Notes: a model not told the origin generated them from the letters alone. 64,000 nucleotides of DNA from Marixanthomonas ophiurae (GCF_003413745.1 NZ_QVID01000001.1:1488001-1552000); one strand, 5' to 3'; positions 17,034 through 26,286 are shown, counted from the stretch's first letter. Numbers and translations: made by a program.

Positions 17034-17065
17034 CAAATATACAACCTCAACATAGGGGTTGTCAA
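17034..17065 (-). promoter_or_regulatory. Candidate promoter of queA
   Basis: On the minus strand TTG (17065-17063), a 21-base spacer and TATATTTG (17041-17034), an exact -7 match 29 bases before the first queA ATG. A small hairpin (CAACCTC/GGGGTTG in plus-strand terms, 17042-17061) lies inside the spacer. Confidence 0.5.
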
Positions 17066-17080
17066 GTAAATAAGCAATTA

Positions 17081-18313
17081 TTATTTAAAATTGACGTTTA
17101 TGCCTACTTTTTGGATGTCTTCCCAGTAGGTTGGGAACGATTTTGAAACCACTCCTGCGTCATCAATTTTAATAGTTTTTTTTAATGCTAAAGGTGCGAA
17201 AGCCATTGCCATACGGTGATCTTTATAGGTTTGTATGGTTATGTGTTCTTTAATTTTTTCTGAAACCATTAATACTAAGGTATCATTACTGACCGAAATC
17301 TTGGCTCCTAATTTTTTCAATTCGGTTTGTAAAGCAAGCAATCTATCGGTTTCTTTTATCTTTAAGGTATGCAATCCAGTTAATTTACAGCCTAACCCCA
17401 ACCCAAAACAAGTAACGGCAATAGTTTGTGCAATATCTGGTGCATCTGCAAGATTTAATAAAACGTGATCGGCAATTGGTTTGTTGTTTTTTGAAAGGGT
17501 GATGGACGCATCTTCTTTATTATATTGTGTGGTGACACCCAACGTTTCATAAATGGTAGCTAAAATAGAATCTCCTTGTAAGCTATCTTTAAAATAGCCT
17601 CTTAAGGTTATGTTTGATGCTTCAGAAAGAGCTACAATACTATAAAAATAGGATGCTGAACTCCAATCAGATTCTATTAATATCGCTGTGTTTTTAATTT
17701 CTGAAAGTGGCTTTACTTCAATGCTGTTTTCTGAAAAATCACATGAAACTCCAATTTTCTGAAGCAAAGAAATTGTCATGTGGAGGTATGGAGCTGAAGT
17801 GACAGATTTTTCAATATTGATAGTAAGCCCATTTTGTAAAGATGGTGCTATCAATAATAAAGCTGAAATATATTGACTACTTACATTTCCAGCTATAGAA
17901 ACTTTTTGTTTTATAATTTTTTTACCTGAAATAGAAATAGGTGGATAGCCGTCTATTTTAAGATACTTTATTTCGGCTCCTAAATCTCGCAATGCATCAA
18001 CTAATATTTTTATGGGTCGTTGTTGCATGCGCTCACTGCCGGTCAATACAACCGAAGCATCTTGCTGGGTGGCAAAATAGGCTGTTAAAAATCGCATGGC
18101 AGTACCGGCGTGGTGAATATCCACTTCGCCTTGATTTGATAGTAATGCCTTTTGCAACACCATTGTATCATCACTTTCTGAAAGGTTCTCTGTTTTAAGA
18201 TTGGAGAAAAGCGATTGTAATATCAATAGCCGGTTGGATTCACTTTTGGAGCCTGAAACTTGTATGGTAGCTGAAAGCTCTTTGATATTTTTGCTTGTGA
18301 GTACAGCTTTCAT
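17081..18313 (-). CDS. aroA: 3-phosphoshikimate 1-carboxyvinyltransferase (EPSP synthase) AroA
   Basis: The sixth shikimate-pathway enzyme, joining shikimate 3-phosphate and phosphoenolpyruvate. Visible: GSKSESNRLLI near the N terminus, GNVSSQYISALL (substrate loop), IKETDRLLAL and TYKDHRMAMAFAPLAL near the C terminus. The frame stays open to a TTG at 18322, but ATG 18313 gives the expected N terminus (MKAVLTSKNIK), 10 bases after the preceding stop; about 410 residues. Some family-conserved positions are diverged, as usual in Bacteroidota. It sits in a minus-strand run mazG-like, small membrane protein, aroA. Confidence 0.93.
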   Translation of the reverse strand: MKAVLTSKNIKELSATIQVSGSKSESNRLLILQSLFSNLKTENLSESDDTMVLQKALLSNQGEVDIHHAGTAMRFLTAYFATQQDASVVLTGSERMQQRPIKILVDALRDLGAEIKYLKIDGYPPISISGKKIIKQKVSIAGNVSSQYISALLLIAPSLQNGLTINIEKSVTSAPYLHMTISLLQKIGVSCDFSENSIEVKPLSEIKNTAILIESDWSSASYFYSIVALSEASNITLRGYFKDSLQGDSILATIYETLGVTTQYNKEDASITLSKNNKPIADHVLLNLADAPDIAQTIAVTCFGLGLGCKLTGLHTLKIKETDRLLALQTELKKLGAKISVSNDTLVLMVSEKIKEHITIQTYKDHRMAMAFAPLALKKTIKIDDAGVVSKSFPTYWEDIQKVGINVNFK

Positions 18314-18323
18314 AAAACGCAAT

Positions 18324-18551
18324 TTACTTTTTCAATTTATTTTTAAACTTTCCGTAGGTTACAAAAAAACCATATACAAAACCTGTTAACAGGCTCCCGC
18401 CTATTAATAAATACGGGTTCCGTTCATCAAAAAAATTAGAAGTAAATCCTTCAAAAGCCCATTTAATGAATATAAAGATAATTACAAAGGCAACCCCTAA
18501 GTATAGTACAGACCTCCAAAATCCTTTGTGATTGATTATTTGTTTAAACAT
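18324..18551 (-). CDS. Small membrane protein of unknown function
   Basis: A 75-residue protein with two predicted membrane helices (about 13-31, SVLYLGVAFVIIFIFIKWAF, and 46-64, LLIGGSLLTGFVYGFFVTYG) and a basic C-terminal tail (KFKNKLKK). No recognised domain. It begins in the stop codon of the MazG-type gene (TAATG overlap) and ends 10 bases before aroA, so all three are probably translated from one mRNA; no functional link to the shikimate pathway is evident. Confidence 0.72.
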   Translation of the reverse strand: MFKQIINHKGFWRSVLYLGVAFVIIFIFIKWAFEGFTSNFFDERNPYLLIGGSLLTGFVYGFFVTYGKFKNKLKK

Positions 18552-18877
18552 TACTTTAATTTTTCATTGTTATGATGGCGATCGTGGTCACGCTTGGTTT
18601 TAATATCTAATTTTTTATGGAAAGCTTCTTCTAGGTTTACCCCAGTTTGGTTGGCTAAACATAAAACAACAAAAAGCACATCTGCTAGCTCTTCACCTAA
18701 GTCTTTGCCTTTATCACTTTCTTTTTCGCTTTGCTCTCCATAACGACGGGCAATGATACGAGCTACTTCGCCTACCTCTTCAGTAAGCTGTGCCATATTG
18801 GTAAGTTCGTTAAAATAACGGACTCCGTGTTCATCGATCCATTTGTCTACTGCTTCTTGTGCATTTTCAATGTTCAT
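18551..18877 (-). CDS. MazG-like nucleotide pyrophosphohydrolase
   Basis: A 108-residue single-domain all-alpha NTP pyrophosphohydrolase. Metal-binding acidic motifs EEVGE (about 31-35) and EELAD (about 62-66) are intact. Such proteins clear non-canonical or excess nucleoside triphosphates; substrate unknown here. First gene of the mazG-like / membrane protein / aroA run. Confidence 0.88.
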   Translation of the reverse strand: MNIENAQEAVDKWIDEHGVRYFNELTNMAQLTEEVGEVARIIARRYGEQSEKESDKGKDLGEELADVLFVVLCLANQTGVNLEEAFHKKLDIKTKRDHDRHHNNEKLK

Positions 18878-18894
18878 TGGGTAAATTTTAAATT

Positions 18895-18902
18895 CAAAAA
18901 TA
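18895..18902 (-). promoter_or_regulatory. Candidate -7 element of the mazG-aroA transcript
   Basis: Minus strand TATTTTTG, exact to TAnnTTTG, 17 bases before the ATG of the MazG-like gene. No good -33 TTG. Confidence 0.35.
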
Positions 18903-19008
18903 CTTCAATTTCATTGAGTTTAGGGGTAAATTTTAACCCTATTTTTATATACAAAATTGAATTAAAATTTTTACTCTTTAAAAAAGAACGAAAACGAGGT
19001 TTTGTTTT

Positions 19009-19045
19009 TTGGTTATTGGTTAAAAATTAGTAACCCGATAACCAA
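19009..19045. repeat. Inverted repeat between DUF3857 and mazG-like genes
   Basis: TTGGTTATTGGTTA (19009-19022) and TAACCCGATAACCAA (19031-19045) pair with one bulge and one G-U. Neither strand has a T run after it, so it is not a standard terminator; it may still be the 3' end structure of the DUF3857 transcript, whose stop is 18 bases away. Confidence 0.45.
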
Positions 19046-19062
19046 TTACAATCAAACTTACA

Positions 19063-21084
19063 TTATGCTTTAGTAAGCACTATCTTCTCATGTTCTTTAT
19101 CAATCATCAGCTTAAAAAATTCTTTGATATTGCCATAATCTTGAGCAGGCATAGTGGCTGTATTTAAAGCAAACTCTACTGATATTTGTAGTTTGCCGCC
19201 CACATTATTAATCATGTATTTAAACATTCCGGAGTTTTCCCCTAAAGCAAAAGCTGCGCTTTCTGGAAGAGATTCTATTGTATAGCCTTCAGGAATATCA
19301 ACTGTTACAATATACCTGTCTTTTATGGGGTAATTAAAATCAATTGGGTAACTGCGCTCATTTAACTTAAATGGGTTTTCATCCATAGCTAAGAAAAGCA
19401 ACGGAGAAAAGTATAATTTACCACCTATTTCTTCTAAGGCGTCAAAGTTTTTAAAATCATATTTCAATGAAACGGGTTGGTACAGATTCTTTAAATTTTC
19501 AAAGGCAATGTTTGAAATTTCGGTTTCTCCACTGTTTTCTTCCAATTTTTTACGGATATCTTCTTCTTTAACGTTTATGAAACTTTTGCGCTTGCCTAAA
19601 GCATAATGGCCTGTAAATCGGTTTTGTGCAGATCCAGTAATAGAATAGTCATCTTTATTGATAGCCAAATTCATCATAGTACTCTGCACAGCGTGTTTAG
19701 ACGGGTATAATGAAACCCAAGAAGAACTACGATTTTCTCGTACAACTCTTCCTTGCCAGTTTAGTAACTCTGGTTGTAAAACATTTGGCTCTCCTTCTTT
19801 TATAGTAGCATCAAAAAGTATTGTGTTATTTCCGTTTTCAACTGCAGCTATTACATAATTAAATCCGTTACGTGTAGGAAATAAAGGAATTCCATGTGAT
19901 TTGGTGCTTACCAAAACTGGATTTGCGTTAAGGCCTGCATACCGAAGCATGGAAACTAATAATAAATTTATATCGGCTGCATTACCGGAACCTTTTTTAT
20001 AAGCATCTTTAGTACCTTCTTGAGCGTAAAGACCAACAAACTTATTCCAGTTCATTTTTCCTTTCACAAACTCATATATTTTAATCATTTTTTCAGTAGG
20101 ATCGCTTACCCCACTTAAAAGGTTATCTATATCGTCATCAAAATAATTGTCTCTTTTTAATTGATCGCCAAAAGCGTTGGAATCATAAACTGATTTTGAA
20201 ACGTCTTCCCAGGTTGTTGTAAACATCTTTAATGGAGAGCCAGGGTAATCAACATAGGAAAGTTCAAATTTTAAAGAAGTACTGTAGTTATCTATATTCC
20301 CTGAAAATGCTTCATCGTGTAATGCGGGCACATTGCTCAAGCTTACTTCATATATGTTTTCTAAAAGATCTATTTGCGTACTCTCTTTTGAAGGAAGTCC
20401 TCTACCGCCTATACCTGGGTCAGCGGGTGTTGTATATGCAAAATTGATGGTGCGTGGTCTTTTTGTCTCGTTAATTTTGAATGGCACCCATCCTTTTTGG
20501 TGCATTTTATAGTTAAAGTATTCTGGTACTGCAAAACGCATTTCTACTTGGTTCACCGGAATTTGTTCCTGAAACCTATACGCATCTATATTGGTAATAA
20601 AAGGAGATTTAATGGTGTATTTGTACTCAATTATACATCCTTCTTTAAGGGCTGGCATAGTAAACTTTGTAAGCTCTAAAAATTCGCTAGATTCTTCTTC
20701 AAAAATACCGTTGTTACGTAATCTTTCGTCTTTCATTTTATTTCCATCCATAAAGTAGGTGTAGCCTCTTAAACTAGAAATCTTTTCATCAGCGCTTCCA
20801 CTGGTTTGATAGAGCTTTATCGTTTTATTTGCCCAATCAAAACCATCTTTATTGTAAATTTTAACACGTTCAAATACATCGGTTAAAGTGAAAAAATCAT
20901 CAGACTCGGTATATTCAAAACGTGTTTTTATTTCCCGATACAAAATAGCAGCATCTGCTGTTGAGTCTGTTGGGTGTTGTTTTTCTAATAGTTCTTCTTT
21001 AGAGACTTTTCCAAATCTAAAATCTTGAGAGTAAGTAAAATGTAAACAACTTAGTGCAAAAATAAGAGTAAAAATAAACTTCAT
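19063..21084 (-). CDS. DUF3857 / transglutaminase-like exported protein, catalytic Cys and His lost
   Basis: A 673-residue exported protein (signal peptide about 1-19) with an N-terminal DUF3857 domain (about 55-230) and a transglutaminase-like core (about 300-430), then a beta-rich C-terminal part. Aligned with the neighbouring paralogue, the catalytic Cys is Ala369 (GSGNAADINLLL), the His is Tyr410 (FNYVIAAV), and only the Asp (Asp425, ILFDATI) remains. It is thus probably a non-catalytic member, perhaps a periplasmic or surface binding partner. It starts 16 bases after the intact paralogue. Function unknown. Confidence 0.82.
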   Translation of the reverse strand: MKFIFTLIFALSCLHFTYSQDFRFGKVSKEELLEKQHPTDSTADAAILYREIKTRFEYTESDDFFTLTDVFERVKIYNKDGFDWANKTIKLYQTSGSADEKISSLRGYTYFMDGNKMKDERLRNNGIFEEESSEFLELTKFTMPALKEGCIIEYKYTIKSPFITNIDAYRFQEQIPVNQVEMRFAVPEYFNYKMHQKGWVPFKINETKRPRTINFAYTTPADPGIGGRGLPSKESTQIDLLENIYEVSLSNVPALHDEAFSGNIDNYSTSLKFELSYVDYPGSPLKMFTTTWEDVSKSVYDSNAFGDQLKRDNYFDDDIDNLLSGVSDPTEKMIKIYEFVKGKMNWNKFVGLYAQEGTKDAYKKGSGNAADINLLLVSMLRYAGLNANPVLVSTKSHGIPLFPTRNGFNYVIAAVENGNNTILFDATIKEGEPNVLQPELLNWQGRVVRENRSSSWVSLYPSKHAVQSTMMNLAINKDDYSITGSAQNRFTGHYALGKRKSFINVKEEDIRKKLEENSGETEISNIAFENLKNLYQPVSLKYDFKNFDALEEIGGKLYFSPLLFLAMDENPFKLNERSYPIDFNYPIKDRYIVTVDIPEGYTIESLPESAAFALGENSGMFKYMINNVGGKLQISVEFALNTATMPAQDYGNIKEFFKLMIDKEHEKIVLTKA

Positions 21085-21100
21085 AAATATAATGTAATGG

Positions 21101-23008
21101 TTAGCTATTCTGATTCAATAAAATTTTTGATTGGTCCATTTTAGAGACTCTTCGTAAAAAAGACCGGTATTTTTTATAGTCTGAAGCAGGGAAGGTTCCT
21201 TTTTTCAAGATAAAGGTACGCCTGTATTCAATAGTGTTTTCTGAAATTTTTGAAACTGAAAATGCATAGCTCCCAAATTTGTTTTCAATGGTTACGGCTT
21301 CAGGCAGGCTATCAATATTAAGGGTTTCAGGAATGTTTATTGTTAATGTATCGGTTTCGGTAAACCCTTCAGCTATTCTAAGTTTTTGTTTCCTGTTTGG
21401 GAATCTCGGCGGGACAGATACCGATTGTGAAAACACGTTGAGGCCTAAAAGTAAATCATTACCTACGGAAGAACAATAACTGGGCATGTTGATGGAAAGT
21501 TGTTCGGTAAACAAAATGTCATCTTTATTGTTATTGAGTGTAGTGTTTTCAATATTAAATCCATTGATATATGCCCATCTATTTTTATAACGCTTTTCTA
21601 AGTCGTCTGCATCTAAATTATCAAGCAGGTACATATCGTCATACGCTAAACCGGTGTATGTTCCTATAAAATTTGCTTGTACTGCGCCTGAAGGAGCCAC
21701 TGTAATGGTTGCTTTATGTTTTTTAACATTTTCCTTAAATGTATAGGCTTTTGTATGAACAATTTTACCTCCTTCTGGTGTAACAATTAATACATCTCTG
21801 TCATCGCTAAAATTTCCGCCGTATCCAAACGGAGTGTCTTGGCTGGTACATTCCAGCCAAACAATTTCATCGCCGTCTGGAACTCCTAATATAACGTGAT
21901 CTCCTTGTAATCCGGCAAAACCTGGTTCTAAGTCAACTTCTTCGTCCCCCGAATATAAAACCGTATAATAGGAGGGGACACCCACAACATCCAATAAGGC
22001 TTTTGTGTAATTTGTTAATGCTTTACAGTCGCCATAACTCAATTTGTCAACATCTTCGGCTAACATGGGTTTCCAGCCACCAATCCCAATTTGAATGCTT
22101 ATATAACGTACTTTCTTTTGAAGGTATTCATAAATTTTCTTCGCCTTTCCTAAATTAGTTGTTTCGCCAGCTACTAATTGTTTTGTCCTTGCAATGGTAG
22201 CTGGCGATAGCTCACTTACTCCCGTTAAAAGTGTTTTGTCCATCCAAGCACCAAATTCATTCCAATCTTTTCCATATCCAGCGACACCTTTTAAGTAAAA
22301 ATTATTGAGCGCAAACTTTATGTGTGGCAAAATAGTTCGGTAAGAAGGACTATACGCTTCATTTTTAATTGCTTCTAAATTTTCTGCTTTACAGATAAAG
22401 GAGTCCGGAGTTTCAGAAATTGAGATGTCATATCCTTCAAGGTTCTTTTTTAAAACGTTGGGTTTATTAGAAGGGTTGTATTTTACTATAAATTCACTGT
22501 TCTTTGTAGCAGTGTAATACCCTTCCAGCGGAAACCAATTTGGAATGTGCGCAGTGCTGTTGCTTTGGGTAACCGACTCAAAAACCAACGTATAAGGATA
22601 TGTAGTTGGGGTGTGATCTAAGCGAAGCAACCTATCGTCGCTGTAAATAGAAAAACCATCTGAAGCACTAATGTCTCGAAAGTCACGCTTTTTAAAGTGC
22701 TCTAGTTCATTGCCCATGGCATCGTACACCCAAGCTTCGATGTTCTTTACTTTAGCGTCATCATTATAATGGGTATAGGCACGTACATTGCTGTTGCCCT
22801 TTTTATTGAGCACCATAACGGCTCTATGGTTTTTATAGACCATCTCGTCGTTTTTGGTAATATCTATTTCTATTTTTTCATCCAATAATACGCTATTGGC
22901 GTTTTTGGTAAGACTTGATGATAACGCAGTAATAGAATATTGGGTTTTCTGCGCAAAAACGGAAATGGTAGATAGAATAACTACGCCTAGGGCAATAAAG
23001 TTTCGCAT
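21101..23008 (-). CDS. DUF3857 and transglutaminase domain protein
   Basis: An exported protein of 635 residues from ATG 23008 (a GTG at 23023 in frame would add 5 residues; the ATG gives a cleaner signal peptide, MRNFIALGVVILSTISVFAQ). DUF3857 domain about 45-220, transglutaminase core about 260-395 with Cys328 (SYGDCKALTNY), His371 (GDHVILGV) and Glu386 in place of the usual Asp (VWLECTSQ). The core resembles cysteine peptidases or amide-forming enzymes; the natural substrate of the family is unknown. It lies between dtd and the degenerate paralogue in one minus-strand run. Confidence 0.85.
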   Translation of the reverse strand: MRNFIALGVVILSTISVFAQKTQYSITALSSSLTKNANSVLLDEKIEIDITKNDEMVYKNHRAVMVLNKKGNSNVRAYTHYNDDAKVKNIEAWVYDAMGNELEHFKKRDFRDISASDGFSIYSDDRLLRLDHTPTTYPYTLVFESVTQSNSTAHIPNWFPLEGYYTATKNSEFIVKYNPSNKPNVLKKNLEGYDISISETPDSFICKAENLEAIKNEAYSPSYRTILPHIKFALNNFYLKGVAGYGKDWNEFGAWMDKTLLTGVSELSPATIARTKQLVAGETTNLGKAKKIYEYLQKKVRYISIQIGIGGWKPMLAEDVDKLSYGDCKALTNYTKALLDVVGVPSYYTVLYSGDEEVDLEPGFAGLQGDHVILGVPDGDEIVWLECTSQDTPFGYGGNFSDDRDVLIVTPEGGKIVHTKAYTFKENVKKHKATITVAPSGAVQANFIGTYTGLAYDDMYLLDNLDADDLEKRYKNRWAYINGFNIENTTLNNNKDDILFTEQLSINMPSYCSSVGNDLLLGLNVFSQSVSVPPRFPNRKQKLRIAEGFTETDTLTINIPETLNIDSLPEAVTIENKFGSYAFSVSKISENTIEYRRTFILKKGTFPASDYKKYRSFLRRVSKMDQSKILLNQNS

Positions 23009-23044
23009 GGGCGCAATATACACAATTGTTAAAAAAATGTGAAA

Positions 23045-23497
23045 TTATTCTTTATTTTTTGAATCCATGGTAATAGTTACGGGCCCATCGTTAATTAAAG
23101 AAACATCCATCATCGCTCCAAAAACACCAGTTTGCACTTCTTTACCAAGCTCTTTCTCTATTTTTTTAATGAATTTTTCATATAAAGGAACAGCTACATC
23201 CGGCTTAGCAGCTTTTATAAATGAAGGGCGGTTTCCTTTTTTGGTACTGGCGTGCAAAGTGAATTGACTCACAACTAATATAGCTCCATCAACATCTTTT
23301 ATGGAAAGGTTCATTGCATCATTGTTATCAGAGAAAACCCGTAGCCTTGTTATTTTTCGGCACAACCAATCAATATCTTCTTGGGTGTCTTCATCTCCAA
23401 TGCCTAATAAAATCAAAAAACCATGGTCTATTTTTGAAACAATTTTTTCTTCTACTGTTACGGAAGCTTGTTTTACACGTTGTAATACTGTTCTCAT
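23045..23497 (-). CDS. dtd: D-aminoacyl-tRNA deacylase
   Basis: A 150-residue DTD that removes D-amino acids (and glycine) wrongly attached to tRNA. Both active-site signatures are present: SQFTLHASTKKGNRPSF near 80-96 and the cross-subunit NDGPVT motif near 135-140. Length is standard. It precedes the two DUF3857 genes by 36 bases, likely by accident of operon structure. Confidence 0.96.
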   Translation of the reverse strand: MRTVLQRVKQASVTVEEKIVSKIDHGFLILLGIGDEDTQEDIDWLCRKITRLRVFSDNNDAMNLSIKDVDGAILVVSQFTLHASTKKGNRPSFIKAAKPDVAVPLYEKFIKKIEKELGKEVQTGVFGAMMDVSLINDGPVTITMDSKNKE

Positions 23498-23660
23498 AAT
23501 TTAATTTTATTTGAGAGTCAATATACGTGTATTGTTTCTTTTTCTGAAATAGGTTACATTGATGGTTTAAAAACCTGAAACCGAAAACTTTTTTCACCCT
23601 CAGGCAACCCTTTTAGCTAATATTGCGTCTATATAAATAGAAAGCATTGCGAAACATATT

Positions 23661-24227
23661 GTGAAACTCATATCCTTACATAAAAACTATACAGCGCTTA
23701 TAAAAAAAGCAAAGAAGGGAAATCGTCGCTCACAGCACGAGTTATATCAACTTTTTGCTCCAAAAATGTTAAGTGTGTGTAGACAGTATTTAAAAAGTAA
23801 TGATGTAGCTGAAGAGGTCATGCTCAACGGATTTTACAAAGTGTTTACAAAATTGGAGGCTTATAGCGACCAAGGTAGTTTTGAAGGTTGGATTCGTAGA
23901 ATCATGGTAAACGAATCAATCAGTGAATTGAGAAGACAGAAGAAACTCTATTTCAAAGACGAATCGGTCATCGAAAATTCACTAGAGTATGCAACTTCTA
24001 TCGATACTGAATTTGCGGTGGAAGAAATTCAAAAAGTGATAGACAGTTTGCCTGAAGGGTACAAAGCGGTATTTGTTTTATATGCTGTAGAAGGGTACAA
24101 GCACAGTGAAATAGCCGAATTGTTGCAGATTAGCGAAGGCACATCAAAATCGCAACTATCAAAAGCTCGCAAGATGCTTCAAAACAATATTAATAAACAA
24201 AATGACGTGAATTATGGAGTCCAATAA
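23661..24227 (+). CDS. ECF-type RNA polymerase sigma factor
   Basis: A 188-residue sigma-70 family factor with region 2 (about 20-95; GSFEGWIRRIMVNESI) and region 4 (about 125-180; LPEGYKAVFVLYAVEGYKHSEIAELL). The start is GTG 23661; no in-frame ATG lies before the conserved KMLSVCRQYL. Its last 14 bases overlap the next gene, which encodes a membrane protein with the features of its anti-sigma factor. Target promoters are unknown; the outer-membrane protein at 25122 is a plausible target. Confidence 0.92.
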   Translation: MKLISLHKNYTALIKKAKKGNRRSQHELYQLFAPKMLSVCRQYLKSNDVAEEVMLNGFYKVFTKLEAYSDQGSFEGWIRRIMVNESISELRRQKKLYFKDESVIENSLEYATSIDTEFAVEEIQKVIDSLPEGYKAVFVLYAVEGYKHSEIAELLQISEGTSKSQLSKARKMLQNNINKQNDVNYGVQ

Positions 24228-24999
24228 ATTTGAAGAAAACATTCGCGAAAAATTGCAAGAACGGGAAATACAACCTTCCAATGACGCTTGGGAAAAGTTG
24301 AATGCCCGTTTAGGGAAACCCGAAAAAAAGAAAAGTTATGTTCTTTGGTACGCCGTAGCAGCTAGCTTGGTAAGTATTTTAGTGATTGGAGCATTTTTCA
24401 TTAAAGATGACGTGACTTCAGCTTCTCAAAATTTAGTAAAAACACCGACAAATAAAGAAAAAATAGATGTTGAAAAGCAACCGGAATTTATTCCGCAGGA
24501 AATTAATTCAGAAGAAATCGCGGCTGAAGAAAATATCAAAATAGAGCAAAAAAAGAAACAACAAGTTCCAAACAAACAACTTGCAAATCAAAAAACACAA
24601 CTAAAACAAGCTGTGGAAGTTTCTTCTGAAAAAGAAGAAGCAATAGCTAAAACCGAAACCAATTTAGAAGAGCAATCTATTCCGAAGGGCAAAGTAGTAG
24701 ATAAAACTAATGGGCGCTTTTTTGAAAATAAGGTTAACGAAGTAGTAGCGCAAGTAAAAGAAATTCAAAGTAAAAACCACGAAGTAACGCCTGAAGAGAT
24801 CAATGCACTGTTGGCCAATGCGCAGCGGGATATTAAAACCAGACAAATACTCAATCCTGAAACTCAAAAAGTAGATGCTGCAGCCCTGCTTTTAGATGTA
24901 GAACTTGAGCTGGAACGAAGCTTTCGAGAAAAAGTATTCGATGCTTTGGGTGACGGATTTAATAAAGTGCGAACCGCCGTTGTGGAACGTAATAACTAG
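24214..24999 (+). CDS. Probable membrane anti-sigma factor
   Basis: A 261-residue protein with a cytoplasmic N terminus (about 1-45), one membrane helix (about 46-66, YAVAASLVSILVIGAFFI) and a long charged, Lys/Glu/Gln-rich periplasmic part. It lacks the HxxxCxxC zinc motif of ZAS anti-sigma factors, but shares with the second ECF locus (61468) a short N-terminal pattern: F-E, K-L, Pro and W-x-K/R-L spaced alike. Overlap with the sigma gene (14 bases) and topology support an anti-sigma role by inference. Confidence 0.7.
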   Translation: MESNKFEENIREKLQEREIQPSNDAWEKLNARLGKPEKKKSYVLWYAVAASLVSILVIGAFFIKDDVTSASQNLVKTPTNKEKIDVEKQPEFIPQEINSEEIAAEENIKIEQKKKQQVPNKQLANQKTQLKQAVEVSSEKEEAIAKTETNLEEQSIPKGKVVDKTNGRFFENKVNEVVAQVKEIQSKNHEVTPEEINALLANAQRDIKTRQILNPETQKVDAAALLLDVELELERSFREKVFDALGDGFNKVRTAVVERNN

Positions 25000-25121
25000 T
25001 TCTCGCGAAGGTGGAAACCTGTGAAATCTCTAACAAAAAATAATTCATTCATCAATCACGCCCAGAGGCAATCCCTTCCATAATCGGGAGGGAAGCCAAA
25101 AGGCACTAAATCACACAAATC

Positions 25122-26183
25122 ATGAAAATATTTACGTATTGTACCGCTATCACGGTATGGGTGCTGACTATGGTCTCAGCACAAGCACAAGAAAACAATC
25201 TTGCAGACGATATCGCTATTTTAAAAGCTACACAAGAACAAATTGTAACCGAAGAAAAAAATGCGCTTAAAAACGAAGTGGAAGACATTAATCAACGGTT
25301 AGAAAAAGACGAAATATCCCTAACCGAGGCAGAACAGTTAAAAGAGCAAGCTGCTGAAAAACGAGCGCTAAACATTGAAAACCGCTTGGCGATTATCGAT
25401 AATAAAATTGCGTTGCTGGAACGAAATGGCGGCAGTGAAAATTTAGCCGATGACTCTGAAAGAGTTGTTTTTAGTATTGGATCGGGCGACGATGAAGACT
25501 CCTATATTTTCTTAGGAAAGAAGAACAAAGCCAAAAAGTATGATCGTAGAACAACGAGTGCTTTTGTGTTAGCATTTGGTTTAAACAATGTAATTACAGA
25601 AGGGCAATCACTAGACGATTCAGATTTTAAAATTGGTGGGAGCCGTTTTGCTGAAATCGGGTGGGCTTGGAAAACGCGCGTATTTAAAAACACAAATTGG
25701 CTACGCGTAAAATATGGTTTTTCCTTTCAGTTTAATGGATTAAAACCTACCGATAACAGATATTATGTGGATACTGGCGATCAAACAGAACTACAAGAAT
25801 TTCGTTTAGATTTGGATAAATCAAAATTTAGAATGGATAACCTCGTCTTTCCTGTGCACTTCGAATTTGGACCTTCAAAAAAGATTGAAAAGGAGGAATA
25901 TTTCAGGTATTCTACGTATAATAAAATTAAAGTAGGGCTTGGTGGGTATGCGGGTTTTAACCTTGGATCTCGTCAAAAATTAAAATATTCAGAAGACGGT
26001 GAAGATGTAAAAGAAAAATTAAAAGCAAGTTATAACACGAACAATTTTATTTACGGCCTTAGCGGTTATATTGGCTGGAAGGGAACAGCGATATATTTAA
26101 AATATGATCTAAATACCATTTTTAAAGATAACCCAATTGATCAAAGAAATGTTTCTTTAGGACTTCGTTTTGATGTAGATTAA
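25122..26183 (+). CDS. Outer-membrane beta-barrel protein with N-terminal coiled coil
   Basis: A 353-residue exported protein: signal peptide about 1-23 (ending VSAQAQE), a charged coiled coil (about 30-110; runs of Glu, Lys and Leu), then about 240 residues rich in alternating aromatic and polar strands, ending in FDVD. The C-terminal part looks like a PorT/OMP_b-brl type barrel. It follows the ECF sigma and anti-sigma genes by 122 bases and may belong to that envelope-response module. No enzymatic motif. Confidence 0.72.
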   Translation: MKIFTYCTAITVWVLTMVSAQAQENNLADDIAILKATQEQIVTEEKNALKNEVEDINQRLEKDEISLTEAEQLKEQAAEKRALNIENRLAIIDNKIALLERNGGSENLADDSERVVFSIGSGDDEDSYIFLGKKNKAKKYDRRTTSAFVLAFGLNNVITEGQSLDDSDFKIGGSRFAEIGWAWKTRVFKNTNWLRVKYGFSFQFNGLKPTDNRYYVDTGDQTELQEFRLDLDKSKFRMDNLVFPVHFEFGPSKKIEKEEYFRYSTYNKIKVGLGGYAGFNLGSRQKLKYSEDGEDVKEKLKASYNTNNFIYGLSGYIGWKGTAIYLKYDLNTIFKDNPIDQRNVSLGLRFDVD

Positions 26184-26206
26184 TACCTTGAATAGCCATT
26201 TTTTTT

Positions 26207-26238
26207 AAAAGCTTCTTTTTTTGAAAAGAGGCTTTTTT
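26207..26238 (+). terminator. Rho-independent terminator of the ECF module
   Basis: AAAAGCTTCTTTT (26207-26219) pairs with AAAAGAGGCTTTT (26224-26236) with one G-U pair and a 4-base loop, then T bases. It lies 24 bases after the outer-membrane protein gene. Confidence 0.8.
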
Positions 26239-26278
26239 GTTTTCTGAAACTAAATCCCAAAAGCGATTACCAATTTAT

Positions 26279-26286
26279 TATATTTG
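26279..26286 (+). promoter_or_regulatory. Candidate -7 element of dnaG
   Basis: TATATTTG, exact to TAnnTTTG, 21 bases before the TTG start of dnaG and downstream of a terminator, so dnaG needs its own promoter here. Confidence 0.48.

Noticed and set aside
19009-19045. Inverted repeat as terminator of the DUF3857 transcript
   Set aside because: A-rich, not T-rich, sequence follows on the minus strand; kept only as a repeat.
24664-24867. Minus-strand frames inside the anti-sigma and other genes
   Set aside because: They are shadows of well-supported genes on the other strand with no domain or promoter of their own.
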